Part shown: positions 30,588 through 41,811 of the stretch, piece by piece
Numbering within the stretch: the first letter of the stretch is position 1
Layout of the letters: each line of letters starts with the position of its first letter
Assembly (NCBI GenBank): GCA_030533445.1
Contig: CM060068.1
Coordinates: 35,179,510 to 35,243,509, forward strand
Source of the DNA: Cyprinodon diabolis
Lineage: Eukaryota > Chordata > Actinopteri > Cyprinodontiformes > Cyprinodontidae
DNA: 64,000 nt
Direction: 5' to 3'
The notes under the pieces: generated by a model
What the model saw: the letters and a program-made list of their open reading frames with translations, nothing else
Database searches by the model: none
Told to the model about the DNA's origin: nothing
Translations under genes and position numbers: made by a program

Positions 30588-31170
30588 ATTCAATTCAATT
30601 CAGTTTATTTATATAGCGCCAAATTCACAACACGTCATCTCAAGGCACTTTACAGTTGTACCAGAACATACAGTCAAACTGATACAAAGTTTTCTATCTA
30701 AGGAAAACCAGTTGATTGCATTGACTCATTGACTCAAATACAATCCCTCACACTAAGCATGCTTGTAGCGACAGTGGAGAGGAAAAACTCCCTTTAAACA
30801 GGAAGAAACCTCCAGCAGAACCAGGCTCAGTGTGAGCGGCCATCTGCCGAGGCCGACTGGGGTTCAAGGAGACAGAAGCAGAGACACAAAAAGCAACTGT
30901 AAAAGGCGGCCCTGTCCAGGAAACACACAGTCAGGCAGACGAGCTCCGAGCCAGCTCCCATGCCAGAGGACGAAGAGAGCACATCCACTCAGTCACGGTC
31001 AGAGAAACAGGACCACACTGGAAAACAGGCTGATCTCCAGCATCTATAAACAAGGGTGTTGATGGAAGCAGCAGAGCTGATGTTTCTTTCCAGGATGGCG
31101 TCACAGTCAAACAGGAACAGACGAGGCAAGGCTACTCTGAGGAAAAGCAGAGAGAGCAGAACGTTAGAGA
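30588..31170 (-). mobile_element. 5'-truncated L2 LINE 3' fragment (copy 2)
   Basis: The reversed L2 3' terminus (ATTCAATTCAATTCAGTTTA) starts the insert, which runs to about the equivalent of the RT stop region. It is also in copy 3 at 52762-53344 but not at the matching place in copy 1. It carries no open frame of note. Confidence 0.85.
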
Positions 31171-31174
31171 ATGT

Positions 31175-31687
31175 TATGTTTGTATGTAAGTCATAATTGT
31201 AGTATGCTGCTACGATAGCTGATACATTCAGTTTTTTTTTTATAAATGTTGAATTAAAAAATCGTATTGCAAAGTTGATAAAACATTAAGATGTATAATG
31301 TTTTGGTGTCTTGATTTAAGACAGTCACTTATTTTTATAAAGCTATTTCAAGAAATTTTGTCTTATTTTAAGTGCTTTTATTTCTTTATACCAAATTATG
31401 GTGCAATTTCTAAAAGTTAACTAGATCAAGGGATCAAAAATTTAATTTTAAGTAATTTAATCTTAAATAACTGGGTTTTCAATGCTGCAATCTACTTAAC
31501 TTAAGATTTTTTTCTCTAGTTTTAAGGCCCATTTAAGTCCGTCAGAGGCAAGAACATTACGCTTATTTTAAGATTTCTTGTCAAATATAAATTGCTTACC
31601 CCATTGGCAGATTTTTTTGCGAAACTAGATAAAATTATGGAATTTCAGAATATTTTGCTTATTTTTAGTAGGTCTGTTTTTGCAGTG
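31175..31687 (+). mobile_element. CACTA/EnSpm-like 3' terminus (copy 2)
   Basis: It ends GTTTTTGCAGTG, with the same subterminal block as 7752-8254. The plus-strand protein remnant at 29751-30197 may belong to the same element, with the L2 fragment inserted between them. Confidence 0.5.
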
Positions 31688-31812
31688 TGCTTCGTGTACC
31701 CAACCGTGACTAACAACCATATCATTCCAACGTGCGCTTCAGCTGTGCCTATACTTCATTTATCACCGTGTTCCATTTTTTACACTTTTATCAAGTGTCA
31801 CATGCTTTAAAT

Positions 31813-32003
31813 CAGTGGTCTCCAACCCTGGTCCTCAAGATCTACTGTCCTACAGATTTTAGATGCATCCCTGCTTCAACACAGCTGAATCAAATGATTG
31901 ATTACCTTTTCAAGCCATTCATTTGATTCAGCTGTGTTGAAGCAGGGATGCATCTAAAATCTGTAGGACAGTAGATCTTGAGGACCAGGGTTGGAGACCA
32001 CTG
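31813..32003. mobile_element. Hairpin hAT MITE (copy 2)
   Basis: It has the same foldback as in copy 1 and the CTTTAAAT duplication at 31805-31812 and 32004-32011. Confidence 0.9.
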
Positions 32004-32026
32004 CTTTAAATCCACCTGTTGTGCAT

Positions 32027-32778
32027 CTAAAAAAGCCAAGGATTGATCTTCTGATCCCTGAACAACTGACCCTTAATATAAAGTTTGTCAACTGCTACTG
32101 TAGCTCTGACGCCTTCAGTGATGTAGTTCTTCCTGATTGGGAATAGCACTCGCCTACGATCCAGGATTTCCTTTGGAGACTGGTCATTAACATTGAAATC
32201 CATTCCTCTCTGCTCTCTGCCCCAATTTCTGACCTGCTCTTTTGTTTATAGTGTTCAAATTTAGCCAAGATTGGTCTAGGATGGGTTTTATCAAGTTTAT
32301 GAAAGTGGATGTTTTTTACCTGATCCGCCAGGATTTCCAGCTTCTTCTGGAGGAACTCTGGGATTGTCACCTCAGGATCCTCCTCCTGCTGCTCCGGAAT
32401 GCCTGCAAAGACAAAGTTGTCTCTCATGCTTCGCGACTGAATGTCCTGAATGGATTCTTTCATCTTCTTATTTTCACCATACAGCTGGATCATCCCCTCG
32501 GTGAGCTTCATGACTTGCCCCCTCAACGCTTTGTTCGTGGCGGTAATAGAGACTAGATGCCCTTGGCTGTATTCCTCCGACTCTCTCAGGGCTTCTTGAT
32601 GTAGGACTTCTAACAAGGCGAGACAGGCATCCAGGCTGGTTACCTTTTGGTTGATGGATTTCTGGACGTCGCTGTAGCTCCTGTCTGGAGACACAGTAGA
32701 AGAAGCACTGGTCGAGCTAGAACAGGAGCGTTTGGTTGAAGGTGTGTTTGTGGATGTGGGGTTTCTAGGCTTCCCCAT
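32027..32778 (-). pseudogene. L1-type ORF1 with frameshift (copy 2)
   Basis: It carries the same frameshift after FEHYKQK as copy 1. A few residue differences (HKLDKTHPRPILAK) make it closer to copy 3 than to copy 1. Confidence 0.7.
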
Positions 32779-33406
32779 TACGATGTTGTCGAAACACTCA
32801 CCCAGCTAGCTCTACAGGTTCGTCAAGGTCTCCTTGTCCAGTTTGTTTCCTCGTAAAATACGAGACAATTGTTAATGTTTAAACCTTACTTTGTTTAATT
32901 TTCAATTATTGGCTTGTACTTACCTGAGTAGATTTGATATGAACTACGTGTATGCCGCCATTTTACTTACGCACAGCTCTCCTGAGATCTCAGCCACTCG
33001 TTCCCCAACTGAATTACAAGCATATTTGGTTTAACACATTTGTTTCCATGTCTTATGATGCTAACATGACAAAATTATTTAAGAGTATCTAAATATGATA
33101 TGTTTAAATGGATGAATAAGATGCACTATGATTATTTTATTTTCAGTGTATGTTACTTTTTGGAGGCCAAATTACTCACCCCTTTTTGATGGTGGAAACA
33201 GCTAGTTGATTGATGAGCAACAGGGCACTTTCCAAACACCATTCAAAGGATGAATGACTTTTAGTTTTGTTTGCAGGTCCTTTACATCCCTTTTTAATAA
33301 CACTTGATCTCAATCCTCTCGCAGATACTCTCCTCAAGCTCTACGAAGCTCATAACAGAGCAGAGCAGGACGGAAAGAATGGCGGAGGCCGTTGGCCTTG
33401 CTTTAC
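32779..33406. other. Stretch without a gene (copy 2)
   Basis: No coding or element signal was found beyond similarity to 9346-9943. It ends with a GGCGGAGGCCGTTGGCC stretch next to the minisatellite, which copy 1 has lost. Confidence 0.55.
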
Positions 33407-33683
33407 GCAGGTTTATCCACTGCAGATGGAGAGTGAGGAGGAGGTTTTGCTGGGAGTTTTAAAAGCTGCAGATGGAGACTGAGGGGGAAGTTTTACAGGC
33501 AGGTTTAACTCTGCAGATGGAGACTGAGGTGGAAGTTTTTTTTGGCAGATTTAAACTCATCAGATGGAGACTGATGAGGAGGTTTTCCAGGCAGGTTTAA
33601 ACTCTGCAGATGGAGACTGATGAGGAGGTTTTGCAGGCAGGTTTAAATTCTGCAGATGGAGGCTGATGAGGAGGTTTTGCAGG
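33407..33683. repeat. 46-bp minisatellite, left block (copy 2)
   Basis: Six or so units with the CTGCAGATGGAGACTGA core stand left of the LTR, in phase with the right block (34261-34737). Confidence 0.9.
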
Positions 33684-33688
33684 CACGT

Positions 33689-34255
33689 TGTCAGGTTTCT
33701 GTTATGTTTTTCTTTTCAGTATTCAGTCTTGCTTTTCTCCTTGTTTTATAGTCCTAGTAATTTAACATTGTGGTATTTCCAGTCTTCCAGGTTTCTCTTT
33801 TGTTGCTCTCTGCTGCCCTCTTGTGTTCTCCTTCTTCACTAGCTATTTCCCTCTTGTTCTGTGCACACCTGCTCCCAGTTTCATCATTAGCCCCCTCTTT
33901 GTCTCAGTCTCCTTTAAAAGCCCTCTCTCTTCAGTTCCCCTTTGCTGGGTCCTCGTCAAACACTGCCAAACTTTGTCAAACTTCCTCCAACTCCGTCTCC
34001 CTGAGTCTTCCTCGTTGTGACAGTGATTCCCCTGATGTCTCCACGGTTTCTGGTTCGTTTTGACTAGTTTTTTATGTTTGATTCTTTTGGATTTTTGGAC
34101 TCCTGATTTCATGCTTGTTTGGACTTCGTTTTCATTATTGGATTTTTGGATACCCTGCCTTTATTTTCAGTTTCCCTTTTTAATTAAATCAATCAAATTC
34201 ACCTCTGCCTTCCTGCCTCTGCTTTTGGTCAACACTCTATAACCAAATCCTGACA
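33689..34255 (+). repeat. Solo Gypsy-like LTR in the minisatellite (copy 2)
   Basis: The LTR is 567 bp, begins TGTCAGG and ends CCTGACA. It is flanked by CACGT (33684-33688) and CAGGT (34256-34260), a 5-bp duplication with one mismatch. No internal region is present, which fits LTR-LTR recombination. Confidence 0.88.
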
Positions 34256-34260
34256 CAGGT

Positions 34261-34737
34261 TTAGACTCTGCAGATGGAGACTGAGGAGGAGGTTTTGCTG
34301 GGAGTTTTAAAAGCTGCAGATGGAGACTGAGGGGGAAGTTTTTTTGGCAGATTTAAACTCTGCAGATGGAGGCTGAGGTGGATGTCTTCCTGGCAGGTTT
34401 AAAATCTGCAGATGGGGATGGAGGTTTTGATGGCAGTTTTAACTGCAGATGGAGACTGAGGTGGAAGTTTACAGGCAGGTTTTAGATCTGCAGATGGAGA
34501 TGGAGGTTTTGATGGCAGGTTTAACTGCAGATGGAGACTGAGGTGGAAGTTTTGCAGGCAGGTTTAAACTCTGCAGATAGAGACTTAGGTGGAGGTTTTG
34601 CAGGCAGGTTTAAACTCTGCAGATGGAGACTGATGAGGAGGTTTTTCAGGCAGGCTTAAACTCTGCAGATGGAGACTGATGAGGAGGTTTTGGGGGGTAA
34701 ACTTAAGGTTCGGAGATGGAGACTGAGGTTGAGGTCA
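34261..34737. repeat. 46-bp minisatellite, right block (copy 2)
   Basis: It is the same array as 10410-10883, with one more complete unit near its right end where copy 1 has a short deletion. Confidence 0.9.
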
Positions 34738-34917
34738 ACTCAGCAGTTTCTTTTTTACTTTAATCCATAACCGATTTTGATTGATCCAAAGAGGTTTGAT
34801 TTAAGTTATCAAGCTTTAGGCTGAACTTTTAGAGAATTATATAAAAATGTGTTGGTTTCATTGTCAGTATTGTCAGTCAGGTTTCTGAGTGTTTGTCTTG
34901 GAACTTTGTTTTTTTTT

Positions 34918-37900
34918 TTACTCATCCAAGATGTAAAGAGGAGGATATTTCCCACAGCCATAGGTGATGTTTTCATTAATCAGGCCATTTTGGCTGGCTA
35001 ACGTTGTAATAGAGGGCTTGTTCATCCTTTCCCAGAGCTTTTGCTTGATACCTCGCCCTAAGTTGAGAGTGTAAGGTCGCCTTCGACCATTTTTGTACCT
35101 GTGAAAAGCAGACATTTATAAAATGACAACAGATCGGCATGGGTTTAACAATTTTACAATCTTTAAAACTAAGTGTTGAGGTCCCAACTTCCAACATCAA
35201 TATAAATTCACCTCGGCATGTCATCGACCACTTCATGGTAAATCTGCTGGTACTCCTCTAATGTGTGAGTGTGAATTATCAAGGGCTCATTGTCCTGCAC
35301 AGCAGCAGTGGAGGACTGGTTGAGGATTGGCATATGACAGACTGCTGGGAGGTCTGCAGGGTGGATGGTGGCCGGAGGCTTAGAGATCAGCCTTTCAACC
35401 TGAGTGGTGCATTGAGCAGGAGCTGAGGTCACAACAAGAGGTTGGTTGGGATGAACAGCCATTGAACGCCTCCTCTTCTGGGGAGGCGTGGCAGAGTCAG
35501 GAGAATGATGGCGTTTTCTAGATACTTTAGGGGCCTGGAGAAGATAAGAAAGTTTGGAGTAGAACCTACTTAGAAGTTCATTTCACAAAAACCAAACAGC
35601 AAATATTTACTGTTATATAAAATTTATCAGTAGCTGTTTTTAGTGTGTGTTTAAAGATGAGAAAAAGATTTTACCTGCTCATCTTGGCAGCATGGACATG
35701 CTCTCTTAGTCCTGCCCGCTGAAGCTCTCACTGCTCTCTGATTACCATAAAGATTGGCAGGAAGACCACATGACAAAACATGCATTAGACTGAGGCTATG
35801 ATTATGTTTAGACCAAAAGAGATTTTGTGAATAATAGGAGTCTGTCTCGCAAGGTGTTGCATAGATGCTATCCAGGGGGAAACAATCTAAGTTATTATTA
35901 TGCGCTCCATATACAAAAATAGAGCTCTAAGGTTAATACAAGAGATGGAAACTCTTATTTTGAAATAAGCTATGAAAAGATTTTTGAGTTGCCATGTTGC
36001 ATTGATGGAGTCAGTTAATTAAAACTGGTCTACTGACAACTCTATTGCATTATGAGGAAACAAGTCACAAAACTCTTAGATCATTCTTTTGGCAGCTCTA
36101 CAGGCAAACAGTAGAAACAAGCAAGAAAAAAACTTATGTAACACTATTGATTCAAATAGTGCTGAAGATGGCATCTAATTTTTGATTTAAAGCAATGATA
36201 AACTAAAGAGCTAATACCAAAGTTTGTTTTTCTTTACATTATCCTGACTACATTTAATATTTTCTTGCTCAAAATCTAAAATTATCAAGGTTAACTTGGA
36301 TTATTTCTTTAAAAAACCCAGATTACATACAAATACCTTCAACATTACATGTTACTGACCATCTTTAAAATGTAATGAAATAATCTGCTTTTAAACACAC
36401 CAACTATCAAAGTATGTTTGTGCTTTATTCATGTATTTATTACAAAGTATTAATCAAACCCATCAAAGTCATCATCCTCTGTTTCTGAATTAAACAGCTG
36501 CGCTAAATCAGACATGCCAATTTCCCTTTCTTCGCTGTCAGTCACTTTCCGTGCCGCGCGGCTCCTTGGAAATAATGCCGGCTTTTGCGAAAGCTCGAAC
36601 AACAGTGCCAGCAGACACGTTAGCCCAAGCATCTACAATCCATCCGCAAACTGTGGCGTAACTTGCCCGGCGCTGCCTTCCACTTTTCGTGAAACTGTGG
36701 TCTCCGTCTGTCATCCATCGCTCCCACGCTGCTCGCAGCCTTACTTTGAACGGCCGGTTCAAACCGATGTCGAGCTGTTGAAGTTCCTTTGTCAGACCTC
36801 GCGGAATAACAGCAAGCACAGCTTTCATTTGTTTCACCTTGTTTTTCACATCGGCTATGAGATGGGCACGCATGGAGTCACAGATTAACAGCGATGGTGA
36901 TGCGTTGAAAAAACCACCTGGTGTCCTTACATCAGACATGTTCACAAGTCATTTTTTGCAAGTCCAAGTCAAGTCTCAAGTCTTGAGAGCTCAAGTCCAA
37001 GTCAAGTCTTAAGTCTAGAGTAGGCCTGTTGCAATATTAAATTAATCGCACAATAAATTCTAATTACATGATTAATAAAAATAAGTTCAATAATTTGTGT
37101 GCTTGCTTGTTTCTCCTTGTGTTTTCATCTCCTTCACTGAGATGAAAACTTAGCTTAAAGGTCACTATTATATCTATGGAATGATCATTATCTTGAACTG
37201 GTAAGTGAAAAATACATGCTTATATGTCACGTAGCATTGCGTCAGTGACGTCAGTGCTACATGACTGACAGCCCCTCTGCCGTTTTTTTTTTTTTTAACC
37301 TCTGCTGTGTGCGGGTAGGCGAGCGGCGATCAGTCAAGTTAGTAAAACAAAAAACACTTAAAAAATAAGATATTGTTCACAAGTCAGAAATCGCCAGTCT
37401 CGGTCGAGTCTGAAGTCCTTCAAATGCATGTCTAAGTCGAGTCTATAGTCATTAAATATGCGACTTAAGTGCGACTCGAGTACGAGTCACAAACTCGAGT
37501 CCCCACCTCTGCCTTACATACACCTCCCTCAGCCACTCTTTCTTCATCTCCTCATCCATCCAGCCCTTTTATTTGCCTTAATAACGACTCCAGCTGGAAA
37601 AGTCTCTTTAGGCAAAGTCTTTCTCTTAAAAATCACCATAGGTGGCAGTTTCTGTCCTTTTGCGTGGCAGCCAAGCACAACAGTAAACGACGCCTTTTCA
37701 TACCCCGTTGTATGTATCGCTACCGTGCTGGTCCCCTTCTTCTCCACGGTGTGATTCACCGGGATGTCGAAAGTGAGCTGCACCTCGTCCATGTTGGTGA
37801 TGTGGCTTGGCTGGATGCGTTTGTCGGTGATGTGTTTGCTGCAGAAAGAGTGGAAGCTCGCCAGCTTTTCATTATAATCCGCCAGACGTTGCTGCGCTAC

Positions 37901-38815
37901 TGTAGTCCTGGTCCGGATGGAAAAATGGCACCGTTTCGTAAAACGAAAGCACCACGACGGACCTCCTTGAAAATGTTCAATTTCATTTCTTCCGCTAGCG
38001 TTACTGCTTTTAGTCGAACAGTGACCGACGAAACGCTCGCCCCACTCATTCTTTGCTCGATGATCACCTCGCCTTATGTCCGTGTAGACTAAGCTGCGTC
38101 TTCTTCACCTGTCGGAGTTCGTTTTCCATCTTCCTCCACTTGCGAACCATCGGTTCATTAATCTTGAATTCTCTCGCGGCTGCTCGATTTCCATGTTCCT
38201 CTGCGTAGCTTATAGCCTTCAGTTAGCCTTCCGCAGTAACAACACATATAGGTCGCACCGCACTATAAGGCGAGCCACACATTTTGAGGGGGAAAAAAGA
38301 CGTTTATATGCGCCTTATAGTCGCGAAAATATGGTAAAAGTAATAGTGTAAGTTGCTTATTTCAGCAGCATTACAAAAACAAATGCTAAAATTATGCTTC
38401 ATATGAAAAAATTGCGACTATTTTACTTTTTAACAGGTTAACTTTACAATTCTCTATTTCTTTATCATGTAGCTCTTACTTTAGACATGTTTCTTTAATA
38501 GTATTTAGTTTAACCATCAGCAAACTTAAAAGTTTCTAGAACTTTCTCCAATCAATCACACAGAAAACAATGCAGAGTTTTAGAAAACTAAGTACTCACA
38601 TCTTTCATGTTCAAAGCTTCAAATTCAACGTTGGTCAGTTTCTTGGAGACTTTAAATCTTCTTAGAGATGAAGAAGTCGTCAAAAAAGGTGCATTCGCCG
38701 AGTGAGGTCTGAGAAAATGTCGTAATTTTCTGTTGGTTGTTGTTCTTTGTTTTTAAATTATGCGGAATTACAGTTTGCTTTTAAATGATGCACTTGAAGA
38801 AACCATAGCAACCAT
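34918..38815 (-). CDS. Candidate gene A, five exons (copy 2)
   Basis: Exons 38815-38772, 38708-38600, 35737-35675, 35534-35212 and 35098-34918 keep the same phases and borders as copy 1 and stay open. Replacements are few (for example DDMPR for DDMLR, KNGRRRPY for KNDRRRPY, AVHP for AAHP). The pogo remnant in intron 3 has lost its left end. A LINE fragment (38857-39268) now lies 42 bp upstream of the proposed ATG and would separate the start from its original upstream sequence. Function is unknown. Confidence 0.6.
36414..38334 (-). mobile_element. pogo/Tigger-like element, left end deleted (copy 2)
   Basis: The right inverted repeat and most of the decayed transposase match copy 1, but about 200 bp including the left inverted repeat are missing. 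The deletion runs between two AAGT repeats (AATCAAAGT to AAACTAAGT in copy 3), so this copy cannot be mobilised. Confidence 0.88.
36933..37511. mobile_element. Non-autonomous hAT inside pogo (copy 2)
   Basis: It has the same ends and CCTTACAT duplication (36925-36932 and 37512-37519) as copies 1 and 3. It is 32 bp shorter through loss of one AAGTC-type repeat segment. Confidence 0.92.
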
Positions 38816-38856
38816 GGATTTCTCTGCATGTTTTAAATTGTGTGTTATGTTTGCAT

Positions 38857-39268
38857 CCATCCATCCATCCATCCATCCATCCATCTTCCTCCGCTTATCC
38901 GGGGTCGGGTCGCGGGGGCAGCAGCTTAAGAAGGGAGGCCCAGACTTCCCTCTCCCCAGCCACTTCTTCCAGCTCTTCAGGAGGAACCCCAAGGCGTTCC
39001 CAGGCCAGCCGAGAAACATAGTCTCTCCAGCGAGTCCTGGGTCTTCCCCGGGGCCTCCCCCCTGTGGGACGTGCCCGGAACACCTCACCAGGGAGGCGTC
39101 CAGGAGGCATCCTAAACAGATGCCCAAGCCACCTCAACTGGCTCCTCTCGACGTGGAGGAGCAGCGGCTCTACTCCGAGTCCCTCCCGGATGACCGAGCT
39201 TCTCACCCTATCTCTAAGGGACAGCCCAGCCACCCTACGGAGGAAACCCATTTCGGCCGCTTGTATCC
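38857..39268 (-). mobile_element. LINE 3' fragment with (GGAT)n tail, copy 2 only
   Basis: The insert is 412 bp and flanked by GTTATGTTTGCAT (38844-38856 and 39269-39281), while copies 1 and 3 have the uninterrupted site. Reading on the minus strand, it encodes the C-terminal tail of a LINE reverse transcriptase (SQLRWLGHLFRMPPGRLPG, then RGRPRTRWRDY) and ends in GGAT repeats. It is GC-rich, unlike its surroundings. The clade is not certain (RTE/Rex- or I-like). Confidence 0.92.
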
Positions 39269-39281
39269 GTTATGTTTGCAT

Positions 39282-40153
39282 ATTTAGAAAAAAGGCTAAT
39301 AGCCTGTTAGCACTGTTAGCACCTTAAACTCACTATGCAAGGTAGATAAATGCATAGTTTGACTTGGTCTAGATACCCAAAGGGACACGTTACGTGGTGT
39401 TTGGTTCACATTAAGGAAATTCTGAAATTCTTGATTTGTCTTTAAACCTGCCAAATGCAGCCTTATTTTTCCGATTAAGCTTCAGATTTCCAGCTTTTAA
39501 AAAGAAGCAGGTTTAAAGTCGTAGGGAAGTCATTAAAATTTCAAATCATTCTGGCTTAAACGTGTATATAAATGTACTCTTCATCAGACAATATTGTCCC
39601 AAAAGTTAGAAAATTTCTATTTAAGAAAAAAATCCTGTGGTGTTTTTTTCCCCCGCTATTTATGCAGGCCAGTTAGTTATATGTCAGCTTGTTCACCTAA
39701 ATTCAACCAATCATATATCAACGGTCATCTGTCAATCAAATTTTTTTGCACATGGCACTGCATGAAAAGTGAGATTTTCATCCCCGTAAACTCCCGCAGA
39801 TCTCCCTGATTTTCGTCAGTTAACGACAATTTGCAACCCGCGCTTGTCGCCGTTTGTCAGTGCCACAAATTGTTGGAAACGGACTCTGACATATGTGGAG
39901 AGCGATCAGCTGTACTAATGGCCCTAATTAGCATATGAATGCAGCGAACCCGCGCGGCTGGCCAGGTCTGGCTTGAATAACCTACTCAGTATTGGCTGAA
40001 ACCACTATTCTCAAACAAGTAAAATCGCTCGTGATTGGCAGCAAAATGACATGTGGCCAGGCCAGGCTTGAATGTTCTTACTGAGTATTGGATGGAACCA
40101 CTTCTTTTTAAACAAGTAAAATCGCTTGTGATTGGTTGGCATATATATATATA

Positions 40154-40184
<31 letters not shown>

Positions 40185-40189
40185 ATATA
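39282..40189. other. Upstream region of gene A (copy 2)
   Basis: It corresponds to 15237-16164: no gene, the ~90-bp direct repeats at 39959-40142, then TA microsatellite up to the Tc1 element. Confidence 0.4.
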
Positions 40190-41407
40190 CACTCACCGGC
40201 CACTTTTTTAGGTACCCCATGCTAGTAACGGGTTGGACCCCCTTTTGCCTTCAGAACTGCCTCAATTCTTCGTGGCATAGATTCAGCAAGGTGCTGGAAG
40301 CATTCCTCAGGGAGTTTGGTCCATATTGACATGATGGCATCACACAGTTGCCGCAGATTTGTCGGCTGCACATCCATGATGCGAATCTCCCGTTCCACCA
40401 CATCCCAAAGATGCTCTATTGGATTGAGATCTGGTGACTGTGGAGGCCATTTGAGTACAGTGAACTCATTGTCATGTTCAAGAAACCAGTCTGAGATGAT
40501 TCCAGCTTTATGACATGGCGCATTATCCTGCTGAAAGTAGCCATCAGAAGTTGGGTACATTGTGCGCATAAAGGGATGGACATGGTCAGCAACAATACTC
40601 AGGTAGGCTGTGGCGTTGCAACGATGCTCAATTGGTACCAAGGGGCCCAAAGAGTGCCAAGAAAATATTCCCCACACCATGACACCACCACCAGCCTGAA
40701 CTGTTGATACAAGGCAGGATGGATCCATGCTTTCATGTTGTAGACGCCAAATTCTGACCCTACCATCCGAATGTCGCAGCAGAAATCGAGACTCACCAGA
40801 CCAGGCAACGTTTTTCCAATCTTCTATTGTCCAATTTTGATGAGCTTGTGCAAATTGTAGCCTCAGTTTCCTGTTCTTAGCTGAAAGGAGTGGCACCCGG
40901 TGTGGTCTTCTGCTGCTGTAGCCCATCTGCCTCAAAGTTCGACGTACTGTGCATTCAGAGATGCTCTTCGGCCCACCTTGGTTGTAACGGGTGGTTATTT
41001 GAGTCACTGTTGCCCTTCTATCAGCTCGAACCAGTCTGGCCATTCTCCTCTGACCTCTGGCATCAACAAGGCATTTCCGCCCACAGAACTGCCGCTCACT
41101 GGATGTTTTTGCTTTTTCGGACCATTCTCTGTAAACCCTAGAGATGGTTGTGCGTGAAAATCCCAGTAGATCAGCAGTTTCTGAAATACTCAGACCAGCC
41201 CTTCTGGCACCAACAATCATGCCATGTTCAAAGTCACTCAAATCACCTTTCTTCCCCATACTGATGCTCGGTTTGAACTGCAGGAGATTGTCTTGACCAT
41301 GTCTACATGCCTAAATGCACTGAGTTGCCGCCATGTGATTGGCTGCTTAGAAATTAAGTGTTAACGAGCAGTTGGACAGGTGTACCTAATAAAGTGGCCG
41401 GTGAGTG
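40190..41407 (-). mobile_element. Tc1-like transposon with matching ends (copy 2)
   Basis: The element is 1218 bp. Left end CACTCACCGGCCACTT and right end AAGTGGCCGGTGAGTG are exact inverses here, unlike in copies 1 and 3. TA flanks both sides within a TA repeat. Confidence 0.95.
40222..41259 (-). CDS. Tc1-like transposase, full length, first Asp replaced (copy 2)
   Basis: The frame is 345 codons, the usual length for Tc1-like transposases: paired HTH region (about 1-110), linker, then catalytic core. Position 155 is Gly in VAWSGESRF where the first catalytic Asp is expected. Asp245 (FQQDNAPCH) and Glu282 (LNPIEHLWD) are in place, with 36 residues between them instead of the classical 34. 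The protein would be DNA-binding but probably not able to cut. Small differences from copy 3 are ISECTV for ISERTV and AHQNW for AHRNW. Confidence 0.88.
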   Translation of the reverse strand: MGKKGDLSDFEHGMIVGARRAGLSISETADLLGFSRTTISRVYREWSEKAKTSSERQFCGRKCLVDARGQRRMARLVRADRRATVTQITTRYNQGGPKSISECTVRRTLRQMGYSSRRPHRVPLLSAKNRKLRLQFAQAHQNWTIEDWKNVAWSGESRFLLRHSDGRVRIWRLQHESMDPSCLVSTVQAGGGVMVWGIFSWHSLGPLVPIEHRCNATAYLSIVADHVHPFMRTMYPTSDGYFQQDNAPCHKAGIISDWFLEHDNEFTVLKWPPQSPDLNPIEHLWDVVEREIRIMDVQPTNLRQLCDAIMSIWTKLPEECFQHLAESMPRRIEAVLKAKGGPTRY

Positions 41408-41520
41408 TATATTTATATATATATAAATATATATTTATATATATATATAAATATATATTTATTTATTCATATGCAAATATATATTTATTTATTCATATAT
41501 TTATTCATATGATGTATAAT
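41408..41520. repeat. TA/TTTA microsatellite right of Tc1 (copy 2)
   Basis: It is longer than in copy 1, with an extra TATATATATAAATATATATT segment. Confidence 0.9.
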
Positions 41521-41811
41521 TATGTTATCCTACACTACTACACTATTATTAGGCTACCATCAAGGACATGAATGAATTTATACAGGAAATAAACATTTGC
41601 CAGGAAGATGTTTATGCAAAGAAAGAGCCTTATTAAAACAAACAACTATATACAACGCGAGGATCTGCCCACACATGCTTATCCAAAAATTACAACTCCG
41701 TGAACTGTCCGTTTGCCTCCTCGGGGTTGGAGGTAACTGGCAGCATTCCCTCCGAGGCAGGTCCGATGTGCAGACGCCTACTGTGCGTGGCCCTGTACTT
41801 CGGCATCGCTT

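Noticed and set aside
33407..34737. Possible CRISPR-like array
   Set aside because: The regular 46-bp units vary throughout and there are no unique spacers of constant length. This is a minisatellite in a eukaryotic genome.
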